64,000 nucleotides of DNA from Pseudopyrenochaeta lycopersici (Eukaryota > Ascomycota > Dothideomycetes > Pleosporales > Pseudopyrenochaetaceae). Where the stretch lies: NCBI GenBank assembly GCA_003313425.1, contig NHZP01000013.1, positions 248,001 through 312,000 on the forward strand. The letters are read 5' to 3'. Each line of letters begins with the position of its first letter. Position 1 is the first letter of the stretch. Made by a program: the position numbers and the translations under genes. This document shows positions 46,905-56,901 of the stretch, piece by piece. A model generated the notes under the pieces. It was not told where the DNA came from. It worked only from the letters and a program-made list of their open reading frames with translations, and searched no databases.

Positions 46905-47746
46905 ACCGGATTGCCGTGTAAACAGTATCACTGCTACGAGCGAATACTGTTTCAGGCAATCTGCATTCCTTAAAATGTATAAAATAACCAGCGATTGGTC
47001 TTCAGCCGTTGAATGGATGGAGTACTTTATTTCTGCTCAGTATGGCTGCCATCACACTAGAATTCAAACAAAGTCTGTATGCGCTTTGGTGCTTCTTATC
47101 TAGTGCATCACAGTCTCAGCTTAGGATGTGGCAAGATTGCGTAGCCTCTGTCCACGTACAGGTTCCCCATCTTGCTTGCGCAACATTTCAGAATGCCCTG
47201 CTGTCGACGCGACACTTCTTCAACTGCTCACCCATTGAGTGTTTTGTTGGCTTTCCCGCACCATCTATCCTATGCAGCCTATACACTTGTCGTGCCGCCA
47301 AATTAACATGCTTAGGTTTTTGCATGGACGCGCGCTTCCACAACATCTTGCCCTGTGTCGCTTCCACAGCAGTTCGTCCTTCACTATTCATTTTGATCAT
47401 GTCTGCACAGTATATTGCCGGTTGCAAACTCCTCCCTGCCAGCTGCTGTTTACGTAGTCACCTAGCGATGGACCTTTTGGGAGGGAGGGGGGGGGGGTGG
47501 TTAGTTATTTTGGCGTTTGTGGCACAGCGTCCGCATCGAGTCACGCCATCAAGACACAAGGACAGAAAGGCGATGGCGCATTCAAGGGAGATCGCAGCGA
47601 TGGTCACTATGCCGCGTGGACGGCGCTTCATTATGACGATTACCCTATAGAGCCCGGAGAGGATGTTTAGCTTGAAATACACGGTAATTCTTGAATTAAT
47701 ATTCCACTATCTACATAGCTCAGATACTAAGGCGACGAAATCATTC
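46905..47746. other. Gene-poor interval with a G11 tract
   Basis: No supported gene. A run of eleven G lies at 47487-47497 within a longer purine-rich strand. The long plus-strand frame at 47009-47650 crosses this tract and looks like chance. This is the left border of the block that interrupts the ETP cluster. No cluster motif was seen. Confidence 0.5.
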
Positions 47747-48853
47747 CTAGACCACGGTCGGATTGTACGCTTTATATACTTGGAGGGCACCTTCGATACT
47801 CTGTACTAGACCGAAGAAGATTGTCAAGAGAAGGATAACAATAGCGACCCAAAATGTGTACCACTGCACGGTATTCCTCCGATCAACCCACCATTGTGAT
47901 AGCGTTTTTGGTCTCGAATCGTCGTAGGCTTGCTTCAGTATGACAAGTCTATCATGCCAGAAATGGAAGTTGTTCTTCTGTCTCTCCTTCAGGCGGAGAT
48001 GACCGCATTTAAGTAGTTGTTGGTCGATTCCGTGACCGCTGTGCTTTGACTGTACCTGCAACCATTTACTCGTGTCTTTATCATGTTGGGGGAATAGCAA
48101 AGCCAACGAACGTAGCGTTTCTTCGATCAATCCGGTAGGAAAGAGTGGTGGGAAAAGTGGTGGAAAGACTGGTGTGGCTTGATGCTTGAGGAATGAAGCA
48201 TAGTGAAATATTGCAACAGTCTTGTCTTCCGCATCCAGCATACGTAAGTGATCGGCCAGATTATCTGTCCACTGTATTGTAATGCCAGCGATGCGCTCGA
48301 TGTTTCGTGCCGTGAAGGACTTGTCAAATCTGACACTTATGTCATGTAATGACTCAGAATGCTTAAAGTGGTCTAACAGAAATTCTCGCGGGCTGCCATC
48401 TGTCCATTGCAGTTTCGTGCGTGCTGTCGTGAATGTGGCCTCGGCCGTTCCAACGTTGAGCATAAAATATAGTCTTGTGACAAGATTAATAATATTGCTC
48501 ACTTTCTCGTCTATGACGCTTATCCCTTCTGTACCCATTGTTTCTGTGCTTTGATTATTGACCCTGTTCAGTACCCTTCCGAGCTGTTCTTTCATAGATT
48601 CGCGGGAAGCGTTTTTGCGCAGAAGATAAGATACCTTAATTATCTCGTCATGTGTCCGCGGCACACCAGACTGGTCCTGCAAAGAGTGGCGGCACTGGTT
48701 GACATAGTAGTTGAAACATGGGCTCCAATCATAATTTTGAAGGTCATTAAGCTTTTCAGGCGCATATCTTGGCCACAGGGAGTTAACAATAGTTGACCTG
48801 GTTTCATTGGTAAGTGAAATGAAGTTCCCTAGACGTCCTTGCAAAGCAGCCAT
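47747..48853 (-). CDS. Fungal hypothetical protein with C-terminal transmembrane helix
   Basis: Single exon, 368 aa. The body is soluble and helical. Toward the end comes a conserved-looking block, FHFWHDRLVILKQAYDD, then LSQWWVDRRNTVQWYTFWVAIVI running into a transmembrane helix and a short tail with EGALQVYKAY. I recall this block as the signature of a large fungal hypothetical family of tail-membrane proteins, often copied in accessory genome regions. No enzyme motif is visible. It lies inside the ETP cluster span but has no TCGGN3CCGA motif nearby, so I treat it as a bystander. Its role is unknown. Confidence 0.75.
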   Translation of the reverse strand: MAALQGRLGNFISLTNETRSTIVNSLWPRYAPEKLNDLQNYDWSPCFNYYVNQCRHSLQDQSGVPRTHDEIIKVSYLLRKNASRESMKEQLGRVLNRVNNQSTETMGTEGISVIDEKVSNIINLVTRLYFMLNVGTAEATFTTARTKLQWTDGSPREFLLDHFKHSESLHDISVRFDKSFTARNIERIAGITIQWTDNLADHLRMLDAEDKTVAIFHYASFLKHQATPVFPPLFPPLFPTGLIEETLRSLALLFPQHDKDTSKWLQVQSKHSGHGIDQQLLKCGHLRLKERQKNNFHFWHDRLVILKQAYDDSRPKTLSQWWVDRRNTVQWYTFWVAIVILLLTIFFGLVQSIEGALQVYKAYNPTVV

Positions 48854-49303
48854 GTGCGGCTAAAGATTATTGACAATGGCACGTACATCAAATGGAAATT
48901 CGAGCTCGACCATTTCTATAAGCATTTCCTGCACAGTTCTCTGGATAGGATGATTGAGTTTCAATGCGTGAGGCTGAGAAAGTGCGACAGGTGAAAGTGG
49001 GGAATGGAGAATGACGTGGCAGCTTAATGGTGTATCCTGATTGGTTGCAGCTACATCTAAGCGCCACCATATTTCACAGCTGAACGCATTTTCCTGAGGA
49101 ATAATAGATTAGGACTGGTGAATGCAGGTTCTCGACTATACCAAGCAGTAGCAACTCGTAACTCAACGTAACCCAAGTCCTACCCCTCAATAATCTCGCA
49201 GCCATACCTACGATGGACCTGAACCTATCTATAATGCTTTCTCATTCTATATACCGCGCAATGACACCGGTAGAGGCAGCTGTGTAACTATTGCACATAC
49301 GTC
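48854..49303. other. Divergent promoter region in the interrupting block
   Basis: These 450 bp separate the tail-membrane gene and the protease-like/ankyrin gene. No TCGGN3CCGA site or repeat was seen. Confidence 0.5.
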
Positions 49304-50488
49304 ATGCCTGAACAATTTGCCAGCAACCTCCACAACGCTAGTGGTCATGTTGATTCGCAAAGATACCAAAAGTCTCTGCCTTTCAATTCTAAGCCTCGGG
49401 CATTGCTCACAGAAGAGAACCGAAGACTTTATAAGGACCAAATTTTCCCTGAAGTCAACCGTGAACTAAGTGTTATTTTCAATTCGGACCAAACAGGAGG
49501 AACGTTCACCATCTTTGCCTACATGGCTGGTAAATCACGGAAAATTTTGAAGCCTACGATTTTTATCATTGGCCAAGACTTCAAAACCCGAGAAGCAGCC
49601 ACGAAAGCGATCAAAAAAAGCGCACTTCTGGACAAGTATCCTGGTTGGCAAGTAACTCATAGTGACGAGTTTCCGAACTTCCCCCAGGAGCCTCAAGAGT
49701 CTTCGTTTCCGGATGACTTCGAATTCCTCTCTACAAACGGAACTGCAATTTGGCTTGGTGAAGGAACCGTCCCTAACCTGGCCACGGAAGTTTATATTAA
49801 TCTTGGACTGTACAGCGACCCGTCTAAACTGCTTCCAAGCAGAGGCTTGGCTATATATATCAAACAATCGTCAGGCCTGCGCCTGGCCACTGCCAATATC
49901 GTACAATTATGCAATCGAACGTTCCTACAAACAGTTTATCATGCATTCAACCGTAGTAATTATCAAAGGGAGCCATTTGAGTCCAGTGTCACGCAGGAGC
50001 AATCCGAATCGCTCACTCTCGTTGGCTGTCTGCTTGTCTGGTCGGTCGATAGAGACTGGGCTCTAGTCCGGGTCCTGAACAACTGGTTGAATTCTGCAAT
50101 TACTCGGTCTTTGAATGAAGACAAAGAAGCAAACTGGGTCTTTCGGAGCGCCGGGAGGCCGTCCAAGAGCCATACCAATACTTATACCTGGACTGCTACA
50201 AGTGGCAAGCTTGAAGTAGCTCTGTCAGAAACTACAATCTTCATGAAGTTGCCCAATAGTATCTCCTTCCAGGAAATTCATAGAGTTCGATTAGTAAATG
50301 GATCCTGGTCAAATGGTGACTCGGGCGCTGTTGTAATTGACCTCATAACAGGACTTACCTTCGGGCATGTTCTAGGTGGAAGCCGGTCTCAAGGAGTTGC
50401 ATTCATCATTGCTGCAGACCAGGTCGTGAAAGATTTGCAGGAGCTGAATTTCTCATCTCGTATACACGAAAATCTTGATGCGACATAG
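49304..50488 (+). CDS. Trypsin-like protease-fold domain protein (5' part of a split gene)
   Basis: An ORF of 394 aa from the ATG at 49304. The last third contains SNGDSGAVVID (GDSG at 338-341, Ser340 as candidate nucleophile), then TGLTFGHVLGG and VAFIIAADQVVKDL. This is the C-terminal lobe of a chymotrypsin-fold domain seen in fungal multidomain proteins. The catalytic His and Asp are not obvious, so activity is doubtful. The frame ends at a TAG (50486-50488) and continues in the same frame into the ankyrin repeats at 50489-51829 with no other stop. The two parts are therefore probably one gene interrupted by a stop, or read through it. A 33-nt intron would bypass it but is shorter than usual for fungi. 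Confidence 0.7.
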   Translation: MPEQFASNLHNASGHVDSQRYQKSLPFNSKPRALLTEENRRLYKDQIFPEVNRELSVIFNSDQTGGTFTIFAYMAGKSRKILKPTIFIIGQDFKTREAATKAIKKSALLDKYPGWQVTHSDEFPNFPQEPQESSFPDDFEFLSTNGTAIWLGEGTVPNLATEVYINLGLYSDPSKLLPSRGLAIYIKQSSGLRLATANIVQLCNRTFLQTVYHAFNRSNYQREPFESSVTQEQSESLTLVGCLLVWSVDRDWALVRVLNNWLNSAITRSLNEDKEANWVFRSAGRPSKSHTNTYTWTATSGKLEVALSETTIFMKLPNSISFQEIHRVRLVNGSWSNGDSGAVVIDLITGLTFGHVLGGSRSQGVAFIIAADQVVKDLQELNFSSRIHENLDAT

Positions 50489-51829
50489 GAAGCTCAGACA
50501 TTTAATACCGTTGTGCAGTCAAAAGCGGTAGATGCAGGCATGATCATGGGATCAAGTCATCCTCAGCTTTCCCAAGAAGAGTCGTCTCACATGCAGGAGC
50601 CTCTTCCTGAAAACCCTTCTATGCTTGGAGATCGTAGCTATGGTATCCCTTCACGAGCGCAAAGCCTTTCCACAGGGATAGAGACACCAGAAATCACAAA
50701 GCAAATCCCCAATTCAACCTACAAACAGAATATCACTGGAGCTATTCCTGCTGAAACATATCAAGAAAGCGACTTGACCAAAGAATCTGTGGCAGAAGAG
50801 TATCTGGAACCCATGATTTTTCTCCCTAGCCAGAAGAAGTTGCCGCTCAGCAAAGGCAACAATATCAACACCGAAGGTGGACCCTACGGCAACGCACTAC
50901 AGGCAGCTTCTGCTGCAGGCCATGAGCCAGCAGTAAAGCGCATGCTTAACAAGGGCGCCAATGTTAATATGCAGGGTGGACACTATGGCAATCCACTCCA
51001 GGCAGCTTCAGCTGGAGGCCATGGACGGGTATTAGGCCCCGAGGAGATGCTAGGCCACAAGCAAACAGGAGCCTACTATCAAGTGGTGAAGCTGCTGCTT
51101 GAACATGGCGCGGATGTCAACGCGGTGGGTGGACACTACGCCACTGCACTCCAGGCAGCTTCCGCTGGAGGCCATGAGAACATTATAGGACTGCTTCTGG
51201 ACGCTGGCGCCGAAGTTAATGCACAGGGCGGACACTTTGGCAACGCCCTTCAGGCAGCTTTGTATAAAGGCAACAAAGGAATAATAAAGCTACTGATTGA
51301 TGCTGGCGCTGACGTTAATGTCCAGAGCGGACGCTGGAAAAACCCCCTAGAGGAAGCTCTCTATGAAGGCAACGAGCAGATTATAAGTCTACTTCTTGAT
51401 GCTGGTGCCGATGTCAATGCACAGTGTGGACGCTATGGTAATGCACTACAGTTGGCATTAGCTAGAGGCTACAAGCAGTTGGTCAAGGTGCTGCTTGAGA
51501 AAGGTGCTGATGTTAACGCCCAGGGTGGACATTACGGCAATGCACTTCAGGCAGCTTCATATCAAGGTGACGAGCAGACGATTAAGCTTCTGCTCAATGC
51601 TGGCGCTAAAGTCAACGCGCAGGGGGGGCACTACGGGAACGCGCTCCAGGCAGCTTCAGCTGGAGGTCATGAGCAGGTGGTAAGGCTGCTACTTAATAAT
51701 GGCGCCAAAGTTAACGCACAGGGCGGGCATTATGGCAACGCCCTTCAGGCAGCTTTAGAGAGAGGCCATGAGCAGGTAGCGGGACTACTGCTTGACAATG
51801 ACACCGATGACATCGCGCCAGGTGGATAG
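50489..51829 (+). CDS. Ankyrin-repeat protein (3' part of the same split gene)
   Basis: This is an open frame contiguous with the preceding protease-like ORF, separated only by one TAG. If translated alone, its first ATG is at 50540 (429 aa). After a polar linker of about 110 residues come nine ankyrin repeats of about 33 residues. Most have the consensus HYGNALQAASAGGHE...LLLxAGAxVNAQGG. Repeat 2 has an insertion of about 18 residues (with GPEEMLGHK). Ankyrin arrays in fungal NLR-like and cell-death proteins bind ligands and change quickly by repeat exchange. No NB-ARC or NACHT domain is present here. The strong similarity of repeats 6-9 suggests recent homogenisation. Confidence 0.75.
   Translation, partial: EAQTFNTVVQSKAVDAGMIMGSSHPQLSQEESSHMQEPLPENPSMLGDRSYGIPSRAQSLSTGIETPEITKQIPNSTYKQNITGAIPAETYQESDLTKESVAEEYLEPMIFLPSQKKLPLSKGNNINTEGGPYGNALQAASAAGHEPAVKRMLNKGANVNMQGGHYGNPLQAASAGGHGRVLGPEEMLGHKQTGAYYQVVKLLLEHGADVNAVGGHYATALQAASAGGHENIIGLLLDAGAEVNAQGGHFGNALQAALYKGNKGIIKLLIDAGADVNVQSGRWKNPLEEALYEGNEQIISLLLDAGADVNAQCGRYGNALQLALARGYKQLVKVLLEKGADVNAQGGHYGNALQAASYQGDEQTIKLLLNAGAKVNAQGGHYGNALQAASAGGHEQVVRLLLNNGAKVNAQGGHYGNALQAALERGHEQVAGLLLDNDTDDIAPGG
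50878..51826 (+). repeat. Tandem 99-bp ankyrin-coding repeats
   Basis: Nine consecutive units of about 99 bp (one enlarged by about 54 bp) encode the ankyrin array. Short words such as CTTCAGGCAGCTT and CACTATGGCAACGC recur at the same position of most units, so the DNA as well as the protein is conserved between units. Confidence 0.85.
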
Positions 51830-52850
51830 AAGGGTAACGAACAACAGGTTGGAAGAGACAAGAAGTCATCAAGGGCAATGAATGGCTGAATCAGCATGGT
51901 TCGAATCATATTAGGCAGGATAGTGTAGCTTGTAATGCTGCAACTACTAGTGCGAGGTACCGCCGGCTCACGCTGACCACAGGCTCAGAGTGTATTGGAA
52001 GACTTGTGTAGGAGAAATTTCGGCTCACGATTATGTATACTTGACTGAGTGGCGTTCGCCAATAAAAGTTGTACCGCCAATACCATGGCCTATTGGATCA
52101 CATTTGTTACTTGACGATAATTGTACTCATCATGTGCACTGTTCGTCTTTGAACGCCCCATCCCCTCTATTGTGCTTATTTTGCACCTTTAAGTAATATT
52201 TCTTATATTGTCGTGCCTGTGGTCGTGGCCTATAATGGCTGATGTGTAATCACTATCATAACCGTAAAGTGATGAAAGCAGTTATAATCAATTAAATATA
52301 GCTGGCAACGCGGGAACAGTACGCGGGAAGGAGATTGTAGAGGCATAGGTGGAGCTGGTAGTTGAGGAAGCTGCCGCAGTAAAAGGCAGATGTAATTCAA
52401 ATAGCACAAAATCGGGCACCAACATTAGGTAGAAAAGGTCATCATAGCCCATGGAGATTGCGGAGACCTAAAGCGTATGCTTCTCGCATGATGACCTAAG
52501 CTGTACCGCTTAGTAACGTAGCAGGCGTACCACCCGTCAAATTATAAATAAATCATGAGCGGCGTCAAATATTTGATAGGGGGCTAGAAACATGTCGGAG
52601 CATATCAGAATTAGAATAACTATGTATTTAGAAGCAGGACGATAATAGGCACCAGGACTGATAGAAATTTGCGAAAAGTTTGAGTTCATCGAGCACTCGT
52701 TGTACTCTTCAATAGCACACTAGCAAATTCATGTCAGCGGTGTATTTTCCACGGTGCATAAGCTCGGAAACCGAGTTTCTCCAACATCATCATGTCCGAT
52801 TGTTACAAAACCAGCACGCAGTTGTGGAAAGATACAGTAACGGCAATAAC
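51830..52850. other. Intergenic interval, right border of the interrupting block
   Basis: About 1 kb without a supported gene. The right end is the promoter of the GliK-type gene and carries the cluster motif at 52764-52774. A frame opening at the ATG at 52731 is in phase with that gene, but it would place the motif inside the coding region. Confidence 0.5.
52764..52774. promoter_or_regulatory. TCGGN3CCGA palindrome upstream of the GliK-type gene
   Basis: The sequence is TCGGAAACCGA, an exact motif match 87 bp upstream of the ATG at 52851. Its position supports that ATG over the in-frame one at 52731. Confidence 0.7.
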
Positions 52851-53732
52851 ATGGCTAGTAACAAGAAAATTCCTATGCAAAGACTCCGGGCACTTGCGCG
52901 CGAACCTCTGTGGTATTTGGCGTATGGATCGAACATGAAAGCAAGCTCAATGGCCGCACGGAACATCACTCCTTTGGCCACCAAAATCGTTCGAGTACCA
53001 ACACACTATTTTACCTTTGATGTCTTTGGAATTCCCTATTCCGAACCGTGCTATGCGAGCATAGAGGAATTCCCAACTGGAGGGAGAGGAAAACTCGAGC
53101 TCAAGCACAACAAAGAGTGCTTTGATGTACCGCCATTATGTGGAGTTGCGCATTTACTGTCGCCGTCCGACTTCCATCGCCTTCTTGTCACGGAGGGTAG
53201 TGGTGTTGTTTACGACCTTATCGAGCTGGAAGCTTACGAGATCGTTGCAAACCGGGGAGGCGCTTGCGTGAAGCTCACAGCCTACACCCTGAAAGCGAAA
53301 TGGCCGCAGAGGCCAAACGGTACACCCAGTTCTCGATACCTTGTACGTTCATGATAACGTGAGACCTGTTTCCTGCTCTCAAACGTTGGGGAGCTAATCT
53401 CAGCATAGAGGCTTTTCCTCGAGGGTGCCAAAGAGAACGGTCTGCCTCTTGAATACATTAACTATCTAGAGACATTCCCTAGATATCACAAAATTGAAGG
53501 GAGTAACAGGACATACGGGCAGCTCATCTTTGATGGGGGCTGGAGGCCTTTCCTCAGGAAGCTAGTACAGCTTACGACATGGCGTGTCGATGAAGACGGA
53601 AACTGCCCGATCTTCATTGCAATGCTCATTGTCTGGTTGTATCAATTAATGTGGAAATACCACGATTATGTGCATCTCCCGGTTTTTGGAAGGGGGGATG
53701 GTGGGAAGCTCATTTGGACAATGGTGCAATAA
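52851..53732 (+). CDS. gliK: Gamma-glutamyl cyclotransferase (GliK type)
   Basis: Two exons (52851-53342, 53409-53732) give 271 aa. The start at 52851 gives WYLAYGSNM at residues 21-29, the nucleotide-like loop (YGSN) that defines this fold. A Glu in the VVYDLIELEAYEI region is a candidate catalytic acid. The C-terminal exon adds a helical part with LEYINYLETFPRY and a hydrophobic helix (IFIAMLIVWLYQLMW), as in ETP-cluster members, which suggests membrane attachment. In gliotoxin synthesis GliK removes gamma-glutamyl groups from the bis-glutathionyl intermediate. It lies next to the dipeptidase that acts on the following bond. Confidence 0.9.
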
Positions 53733-53798
53733 CTACTTCCACATGTATCGCACTGCAGATCTCCACTATTCGAGAGACACTCTCTACCAACTAAAATC

Positions 53799-55194
53799 TC
53801 ACTCTTGAACACCGCGTACTTCTCTGACTTCATTGCGTACCTTTTCATCCCACAACGGCTCAATGACGTCTTGTAGCATGTCCACTTTTTCTTCCATCAT
53901 TCTCGCCGACACTTCATCAACAGCGTCAAGAACGCGGAGGAGATTGAGGCCGGTCAAAGCCTTAATTGAGTCCTCCTGCACTCCCCGTCGGAGGAGCTCG
54001 GCAATGAGGAACGGGAATTTTGAAACATCATCCAAGCCTGACGCTGTCTGCATTGTCCCGTCGAAATCGGAACCAATTCCGACGTGCCGGCAACCTATTC
54101 GGCCTCCTACATGTTGTATATGGTCCGCTACTCTTTCGAGAGTCGGATTGTCGGCGTCGGTCAGCTTCCGCAGAAAGGTCACCATGAAGAGTCCACCATT
54201 TGCTTTGAGCGCGTCCAGAACCTCGTCTGGGCTGTTCCGCGGATGCTTTGTCAATGCCGAGCTTGTCCCAGCTTAGCGCCTAGTCATGTAGCCTTTAACA
54301 TCGAACTTACCATGATGAATGTGAAAATATCACAGGTGCTTTGGAAATTTTCAAAACTTGCTTTTGAGTCGCCACAGATGTGTGGGAGAGGTCAACGATC
54401 CTTGTCGAGTTAGCTCTTGTATTTCCTCTTGGCGGTCTACTTACATGCCAATTCGGTTCATCTCCCTTACCATCGCAATGCCTTTTTCGGATAGGCCCTG
54501 GTGGGCGGGTTTACGGGAATTCTGGAACGACTTAGTCAATCGGACACGAATGAACTCACTAGACCCTACCGTCGCATCAGCATAGATATTGTTGCTATCG
54601 TGAGTCAACGTGATATAGCGCACACCAAGACGACGAAAAGTCCTCAGAACACTTGCACTATTGGCAATTTGGTGAAGCCCTTCTACCCCAATCAACCCCG
54701 CCACCCGTCCGGATTTGAAGATGTCCCATACATCCTTTGCATTTTGGGCTAAACCCAGGGCATGAGAGTATCTTTCCGTCAGAGAATGGATGAGATCGAT
54801 TTGCTGCAATGTGGTGTACAAACTCTCGTAATGAGCAGTAGTAGAGAAGTCGTTCTCTGCATTGGGGCCAGGACTAATCGACTCATCAGCTAGAGCAAGC
54901 TGGATGAAGCCATAATGCACTCACCAAGGCACATAGGCGCTCCAAAACACGCCTCCAACGCAGCCTTTTCGTAATCGTGTAATGTCTGTATGCGCGATGG
55001 GCATGTCTTCCGCATCCACTCGGGGGTCATCGATGCGTCCTAGATACCAACCACGGATCATGAACGGGAAATCATTATGTCCATCTGAACACGTTAGTTG
55101 TTACATGTCCGTGGGACGATCTGGTTGCATCACCAATTAGTGGCACGTCTGCCAACAGCTGCTTCGCTCGTTCCAGATAAGTTGCGGCTGACAT
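53799..55194 (-). CDS. gliJ: Membrane (renal-type) dipeptidase, peptidase M19 (GliJ type)
   Basis: Five exons (55194-55134, 55084-54925, 54873-54445, 54400-54311, 54261-53799) join in phase to 400 aa. The zinc-site pieces of peptidase M19 are all present: DGHND at 21-25 (completed across the first intron), the bridging Glu in GVEGLH (Glu138), IVDLSHTS and FSHSS in the fourth exon, and [10 protein letters not shown] near the end. In gliotoxin synthesis GliJ removes glycine from the cysteinyl-glycine adduct after glutathione addition. It is convergent with GliK and has a cluster motif 161 bp upstream of its start. No frame defect was found. Confidence 0.92.
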
Positions 55195-55534
55195 TGACAC
55201 AGGCGAATGAGTGTGCTGACACAGCAGTTACGAGTATTCCGGTTTGGATTAAACTGCTATGATAGAAGGGTATCAGCACGCCTTCAGGTAATGAAGAATC
55301 TTGATTGGAAGGTTCGGCTGCGATGTGGGCGAAAAGAAGTCATACTGCAGACTATCGGTCACCGAGCATTAAAAGGTTCGTTGAAAATATGGCAGTCATT
55401 ATTACAGTCGTTTAAAATGCCAATTTACTGGGCATATTTAGGTTTATGTGACAAAAGTTGTCATGTAATGAATCACATGTCTAGAACGACAACCCAGTCA
55501 CAAAGATTTTGTTGAGCCTCTGACAGTCCATTAA
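55195..55534. other. Promoter of the dipeptidase gene
   Basis: This 340-bp interval contains the dipeptidase promoter (motif at 55355-55365) and the 3' end of the GST gene. No gene seen. Confidence 0.55.
55355..55365. promoter_or_regulatory. TCGGN3CCGA palindrome upstream of the dipeptidase
   Basis: The sequence is TCGGTCACCGA, identical to the copies at 56502 and 60344. It lies 161 bp upstream of the start codon at 55194. Confidence 0.7.
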
Positions 55535-56365
55535 TCATGCTCCAATCTGGATTTCCTTCCGGGAATCCATTTCAGCATAAGCCTTTGCAACACCTGGAAC
55601 CTTGGCGAACCTATCGCTCCATGCCTGAAGTGCCGGAAACTCGCTCTTGTCTATACCCATGCGAGCCATTGTCGGATCGTCGGCGAACGGGTAAACAGCA
55701 ATGTCAGCGATAGTTGGCCGGTCGGCAAGACCTAGCCACTGTTGACCTGGTTGGGACAAACGTTTCTCTAGAATCCCGTATTGGACTCTGAGATCATTCA
55801 GCATCCTGTGTGACAGTCAGAGAGCCATTAGGGCTTCACAACATGCTGGAGCTTACTTTTCCTGTGCTTTTGAGTTCCTGTCCTCCTCTTTTCGTATGGC
55901 GTACCAGACCCAGTACTTGGCAGTTGGTCTACGAGAATCAAGAAGCATTAGTCGCAGTTTGGTCGCAGTTTTATCAGGCCAACGTTACCCAAGAGAAGCA
56001 GTCTCGAATGTGAGCCAATTGCCGATCTCAAGTTGCTCAGTTGCGCTCTTGCCACCCCAGAGCATCTCCTTGTCATATGCGCTTGCCAAGTACTGCAGGA
56101 TCTGTGAACTATCCCATGAAGTGATTCGATTGCCGTTGTGAGAATCGATCAACGCTGGAACATATCTCTGCGGGTGAATCTTCGTATACCAGTCTGTTCG
56201 TGTTGCAGGTCCATCCAGACATGCTGTATCATAGTTGGTACCAAGACATTCAAGTAATATTATTGGTTTGATCCAGTTTTGGTATCGACCCTCCACTACA
56301 AAGACCAGTGGCTTTTCAGGGACGTCGCCATCGAGGGACCTTGCAGAGTGCTTGTTGATGCCCAT
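55535..56365 (-). CDS. gliG: Glutathione S-transferase (GliG type)
   Basis: Three exons (56365-55989, 55928-55857, 55805-55535) give 239 aa. The N-terminal thioredoxin-like domain has NWIKPIILLECLG, VPALIDSHNG and a SSQILQYLA block in place of the usual ES motif for glutathione binding. The C-terminal helical domain carries WLGLADRPTIADIAVYPF, the N-capping box region of GSTs, and ends near KVPGVAKAYAEM. In gliotoxin synthesis GliG adds two glutathiones to an oxidised diketopiperazine. Its neighbours GliJ and GliK act on the product, and a cluster motif lies 137 bp upstream. Confidence 0.92.
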
Positions 56366-56901
56366 GGCTGTTCGCCTGTGTCAGGGGAGGTCCTTCACGT
56401 GAGGCGATGATCTTTCGAGAAAATTTGGATGCTTCGTGTTCCTGCTGAACTGGTTCGCAGCGCAGCTGTGGGAAATGCGGTGTTGATGAGCTAGTCGGCG
56501 GTCGGTCACCGACAATCAGCCAGTCACGATGGAAGCGTGAAGGCGCCGACCGAGTTTGTGACAAGCCGGCTTCTTGTAGGCCTTCCAAGCACATTTTGAT
56601 TGCAAATACCTTCGAATTCCCTGGAGAAGTGCTCCTTCGACCAAGATTTGTTGTATGACCAGAAAGTGTCTGTCCCTGAAAGGCTGGTTACAAAGGACAC
56701 AAATAATCCGAAAATTTGTGGCATTAAAGTCAAATTATGTCTCTGCAACACGGAAAGGCTAGCTATTGGATAAAGTGGTTGGGTTGCACGACTCGTTGTT
56801 GAGCGGAGTACTGTGCCGCTCTTGAGAAACCGGTGTTTCGTCAGACATTGAATGCCAACTAATCTGCACCAACAATGTTTTCTCGCCGGTGGCCTTCGCA
56901 G
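56366..56901. other. Promoter of the GST gene
   Basis: These 536 bp hold the GST promoter with a cluster motif (56502-56512) and the 3' region of the finger-less regulator. No gene seen. Confidence 0.5.
56502..56512. promoter_or_regulatory. TCGGN3CCGA palindrome upstream of the GST
   Basis: The sequence is TCGGTCACCGA, preceded by an extra TCGG half-site (56495). It lies 137 bp upstream of the GST start. Confidence 0.7.

Noticed and set aside
47009..47650. Plus-strand frame of 213 aa
   Set aside because: It crosses a G11 tract, has no family pattern and biased composition; more likely a chance frame in intergenic DNA.
50458..50491. A 33-nt intron that would remove the TAG between the protease-like and ankyrin parts
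   Set aside because: GTATAC and AAG ends and frame would fit, but it is far shorter than the 48-75 bp typical here; kept only as an alternative.
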